Below, in pieces: positions 39,166-41,720 of a DNA stretch of 41,720 nucleotides. The DNA is from BS750m-G62 sp964577175 (GTDB lineage: Bacteria; Planctomycetota; Phycisphaerae; FEN-1346), in NCBI GenBank assembly GCA_964577175.1, contig CAZNYC010000016.1:1-41720 (forward strand). The letters are read 5' to 3'. Position 1 is the stretch's first letter. Every line of letters begins with the position of its first letter. The notes under the pieces are model-generated. The model had not been told where the DNA came from. It made no database searches and saw only the letters and a program-made list of their open reading frames with translations. A program made the translations under genes and the position numbers.

Positions 39166-39798
39166 ATGGCTCGATACACTGGACCGGTCTGCCGACGCTG
39201 CCGGCGGGCCGGCATGAAACTGTACCTCAAGGGGCTCCGCTGCGAGACCGCCAAGTGCGCCATCGAGAAGCAGTGGCGCAGTAAGCCCCCCGGCATGCAC
39301 TTCTGGCGCCGCCGGCGCCAGAGCGAGTACGGCCTGCGCCTCCGTGAGAAGCAGAAACTGCGCTGGTACTACGGCGTGCTCGAAAAGCAGTTCCGCCGGT
39401 TCTACGAGGAAGCGGCACGCGGGAAAGGGTCGACCGGCGAGCGGCTGCTCGTCCTCATGGAACGCCGCCTCGACAACGTCGTCTACCGCCTGGGGTTCGC
39501 GCCCAGCCGCAGCGCCGCACGCCAACTTATCCTGCACGGGCACGTGCACGTGAACGGCCGGCGGTCGAACGTCGGCAGCCAGAAGGTCGAGGTCGGAGAC
39601 GTCATCGAGGTGCGCGACAAGAGAATCAGCCGCGACCTCGTCCGGTCGTACATCGAGGCCGAGGAAGACCGCATCGTGCCCGACTGGCTCGACGCCGATC
39701 CCCAGCGGTTCCGCGGCGAGGTCAAGGCGATCCCCACCCGCGACGACGTCTCCATCCAGATCAACGAGCAGCTGATCGTCGAATTCTGCAGCCGATAG
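39166..39798 (+). CDS. rpsD: 30S ribosomal protein S4, zinc form
   Basis: 16S rRNA 5'-domain assembly protein, 210 residues. The N-terminus carries Cys9, Cys12, Cys26 and Cys31, the zinc-binding type. The S4 RNA-binding domain spans about 100-165 (ERRLDNVVYRLGFAPSRSAA, HGHVHVNGRRSNVGS). It ends SIQINEQLIVEFCSR. In E. coli S4 represses the alpha operon. Confidence 0.97.
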   Translation: MARYTGPVCRRCRRAGMKLYLKGLRCETAKCAIEKQWRSKPPGMHFWRRRRQSEYGLRLREKQKLRWYYGVLEKQFRRFYEEAARGKGSTGERLLVLMERRLDNVVYRLGFAPSRSAARQLILHGHVHVNGRRSNVGSQKVEVGDVIEVRDKRISRDLVRSYIEAEEDRIVPDWLDADPQRFRGEVKAIPTRDDVSIQINEQLIVEFCSR

Positions 39799-39822
39799 CC
39801 CATAACCGAGGAGGCCACAATC

Positions 39823-40851
39823 GTGATGCGGATCAGATGGAAGGGGCTTGAACTCCCCACACGCGTGGTCTTGGATGAAGATACCCAGGCCCCCACGTAC
39901 GGGCAGTTTATCGCCGAACCGTTCGAACGCGGCTTCGGCGTGACCATCGGCAACAGCCTCCGGCGCATTCTTCTCTCCAGCCTCGAGGGCGCCGCCGTGA
40001 CCGGCGTGCGCATCGAGAACGTCCTCCATGAGTTCTCCAGCGTCGACGGCGTCGTTGAGGACGTGACCGACGTCATCCTGAACGTCAAGGGGCTCGTCGT
40101 GCGGCTCGAAGGCACGCGGCCCCGCACCGTGACCCTCGAGGCCGACGAGGCCGGCCCCGTAACCGCCGGCCAGATCCAGACCGGCCCGAACGTCGAGATC
40201 CTCAACCCGGACCACGTCATCTGCACGCTGGCGAAGGAGGCACGTCTGTCGATGGAACTCCAGATCGAAAAGGGGCGCGGCTACGTTACCGCCGAGGAAA
40301 ACACCCCCGAGGGCGACCAGGAAGTCGGCTACGTCCCCATCGACAGCCACTTCTCGCCCGTCGAGCGGGTCCGGTACCGCACCGAGGATACCCGCGTGGG
40401 CCAGCGGACCAACTACGACCGCCTCGTGCTCGAGGTGTGGACGAACGGCACGGTCTCGCCGGACATGGCCCTCGTCGAGGCCGCCAAAATCATGCGCAAG
40501 CATCTCAATCCGTTTGTTGAGTACTTCCGGCCCGGCGAAGAGGTCACCGCCGAGGCCGCCCCGGAGGTCGAAGAGGCCGCCGGCGCCGAGGAATACGTCT
40601 CCGAACTCGAACGCAAACTCGCCATGCCCATCGCCGAACTCAACCTCTCGGTGCGGGCGGCCAACTGCCTCGAGTCCGACAACATCATGACCGTCGGCCA
40701 ACTCGTCCGCCTGTCCGAGGACGACCTGCTCGCCATCCGGTCGTTCGGCAAAACGAGCCTCCGCGAGGTCAAACGGAAACTCGCCGACCTCGGGCTCAGC
40801 ATCGGCATGGACCTCGAGGGCGTCACCGCCGGCGGCGGAGGGAGCAGTTGA
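39823..40851 (+). CDS. rpoA: DNA-directed RNA polymerase alpha subunit
   Basis: Dimerises to assemble RNA polymerase, about 342 residues. The N-terminal domain has EPFERGFGVTIGNSLRRILL. The C-terminal domain (about 270-333) has LSVRAANCLESDNIMTVGQL and SFGKTSLREVKRKL, so the residues that contact UP-element DNA are kept. Between them is an acidic linker (APEVEEAAGAEEY). GGAGG lies eight bases before the GTG at 39823 and eleven before the ATG at 39826, so the start is uncertain by one codon. Confidence 0.97.
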   Translation: MMRIRWKGLELPTRVVLDEDTQAPTYGQFIAEPFERGFGVTIGNSLRRILLSSLEGAAVTGVRIENVLHEFSSVDGVVEDVTDVILNVKGLVVRLEGTRPRTVTLEADEAGPVTAGQIQTGPNVEILNPDHVICTLAKEARLSMELQIEKGRGYVTAEENTPEGDQEVGYVPIDSHFSPVERVRYRTEDTRVGQRTNYDRLVLEVWTNGTVSPDMALVEAAKIMRKHLNPFVEYFRPGEEVTAEAAPEVEEAAGAEEYVSELERKLAMPIAELNLSVRAANCLESDNIMTVGQLVRLSEDDLLAIRSFGKTSLREVKRKLADLGLSIGMDLEGVTAGGGGSS

Positions 40852-40852
40852 C

Positions 40853-41236
40853 ATGCGGCACGTAAAACGCCAACGCAAACTCGGCCGGACCAGCCCGCAC
40901 CGCACCCGCACGCTCCAGAGCCTCGCGTGCGCGCTCATCCGGCACGAGGCCATCACCACGACCGTCCCGAAGGCGAAAGAGGCCCGGCGGTTCGTCGAAC
41001 GCCTCATCACCACCGCGCGCAAGGGCACCCTCCAGGCCCGCCGCCGCGTCGCCACCCGCCTCCAGGACGAGGATGCCGCCAGGAAACTCGTCGACGACAT
41101 CGCGCCCCGCTTCGCCGATCGGCCCGGCGGGTACACCCGCGTCCTCAAACTCGGACGCCACCGCGTCGGCGACGGCACGCAACTGGCCCGCCTCGAACTC
41201 ACCGAGATGCGCGAGACCGAAGAGGCTGAGGAGTAA
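40853..41236 (+). CDS. rplQ: 50S ribosomal protein L17
   Basis: Tunnel-exit protein, 127 residues. It begins MRHVKRQRKLGRTSPHRTRT, includes LIRHEAITTTVPKAKEARR, and ends RVGDGTQLARLELTE plus a short acidic tail. GGAGGGAG lies in the end of rpoA, and the ATG follows the rpoA stop by one base. It is the last gene of the ribosomal run. Confidence 0.97.
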   Translation: MRHVKRQRKLGRTSPHRTRTLQSLACALIRHEAITTTVPKAKEARRFVERLITTARKGTLQARRRVATRLQDEDAARKLVDDIAPRFADRPGGYTRVLKLGRHRVGDGTQLARLELTEMRETEEAEE

Positions 41237-41270
41237 CGCCGGGTGGCATCGGTGCGCGTGTGTGGCCAGA

Positions 41271-41310
41271 TTCCCCTTGCTCTTGACGGGAGAGATGGGG
41301 GGTGAGGGCG
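41271..41310. repeat. GGGAGAGGG palindromic element, degenerate copy E
   Basis: GCTCTTGACGGGAGAGATGG, then GGGGTGAGGG. It keeps the TTGACGGGAGAG part of copy D, but the left arm is damaged. It lies in the gap between rplQ and the HIT gene. Confidence 0.55.
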
Positions 41311-41343
41311 GTGAAGCGGGTCTTCTGTTCCAGGAGAGCCCCC

Positions 41344-41720
41344 ATGCCCGAGGACTGCATTTTCTGCAAGATCGTGGCAGGCCGAATTCCCTGCACCCGC
41401 GTCTTCGAGGACGAGCAGTGCCTGGCGTTCATGGACATCGGTCCGCTCGCCGACGGGCACACCCTGCTCATCCCGAAGAAGCACTACGAGGTGGTCGGCG
41501 AGATGCCGCCCGACGAGGTGGCCCACCTCGGCCGGCAGATCCCGGGTCTCGCCCGGGCGGTGCAGGAGGCGATGGGCGCCGACGGCCTGAACGTCCTTCA
41601 GAACAACGGGCGCGTGGCCGGCCAGGCCGTCGGCCACGTCCACATCCACTTCATCCCGCGCGTGCCGGACGACGGCCTCGGCTATCGCTGGCCCGCCGGC
41701 GAGTCCGACGCCGAGACCCT
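41344..41720 (+). CDS. HIT-family nucleotide-binding protein (partial, runs off the window)
   Basis: Histidine-triad proteins hydrolyse adenosine phosphoramidates or related nucleotides. The 125 residues seen include CIFCKIVAGRIP at the start (two cysteines of a common zinc site), the fold core FMDIGPLADGHTLLIPKKH, and the triad HVHIHFIPR at 98-106. The ATG has AGGAG seven bases upstream. The family is usually about 115-140 residues, so the end is close. The exact substrate cannot be told. Confidence 0.93.
   Translation, partial: MPEDCIFCKIVAGRIPCTRVFEDEQCLAFMDIGPLADGHTLLIPKKHYEVVGEMPPDEVAHLGRQIPGLARAVQEAMGADGLNVLQNNGRVAGQAVGHVHIHFIPRVPDDGLGYRWPAGESDAET

Overview
This GC-rich window looks like a bacterial chromosome, most likely a member of the Planctomycetota (perhaps Phycisphaerae-like). 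That placement is inference. It rests on an EF-Tu whose switch I lacks the usual RGITI motif, the absence of rpmD (L30), and the fusion of the tuf/secE/nusG, rpoBC, str, S10, spc and alpha gene blocks into one continuous run. No sequence search was possible.

Layout. Positions 1-6184 hold four accessory or housekeeping genes: a membrane GGDEF diguanylate cyclase on the plus strand, then an FtsK/SpoIIIE translocase, dUTPase and a pRiA4b ORF-3-like protein with a long extra C-terminal region, all on the minus strand. A good sigma70-type promoter at 6391-6418 starts a tRNA cluster (Thr-UGU, Tyr-GUA, Gly-UCC). An intrinsic terminator closes it at 7024-7057. A second promoter at 7061-7088 follows at once and serves tRNA-Thr(GGU)-tuf-rpmG-tRNA-Trp-secE-nusG-rplK-rplA-rplJ-rplL-rpoB-rpoC.

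The str block (rpsL, rpsG, fusA) follows. Strong hairpins and a promoter at 25015-25042 then introduce the S10-spc-alpha run: rpsJ, rplC, rplD, rplW, rplB, rpsS, rplV, rpsC, rplP, rpmC, rpsQ, rplN, rplX, rplE, rpsN, rpsH, rplF, rplR, rpsE, rplO, secY, adk, map, infA, rpmJ, rpsM, rpsK, rpsD, rpoA, rplQ. A HIT-family protein runs off the right edge. Together these genes supply tRNAs, elongation factors, most ribosomal proteins, core RNA polymerase, transcription factor NusG and the SecYE translocon.

The least expected content is non-coding. The gaps carry several families of short-word repeats, and three are built as inverted arms around a GC-rich spacer (6509-6630, 6730-6881, 16941-17098). A separate palindromic element with core GGGAGAGGG occurs at least seven times, once in frame inside the S17 gene. 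A 169-bp element with TTGTCA/TGACAA ends lies between rplL and rpoB. Protein-level oddities are long acidic Ala/Pro/Glu tails on L10, L11, S5 and S17, residues in RpoB and S12 that match known rifampicin- and streptomycin-resistance substitutions, and an altered EF-Tu switch I.
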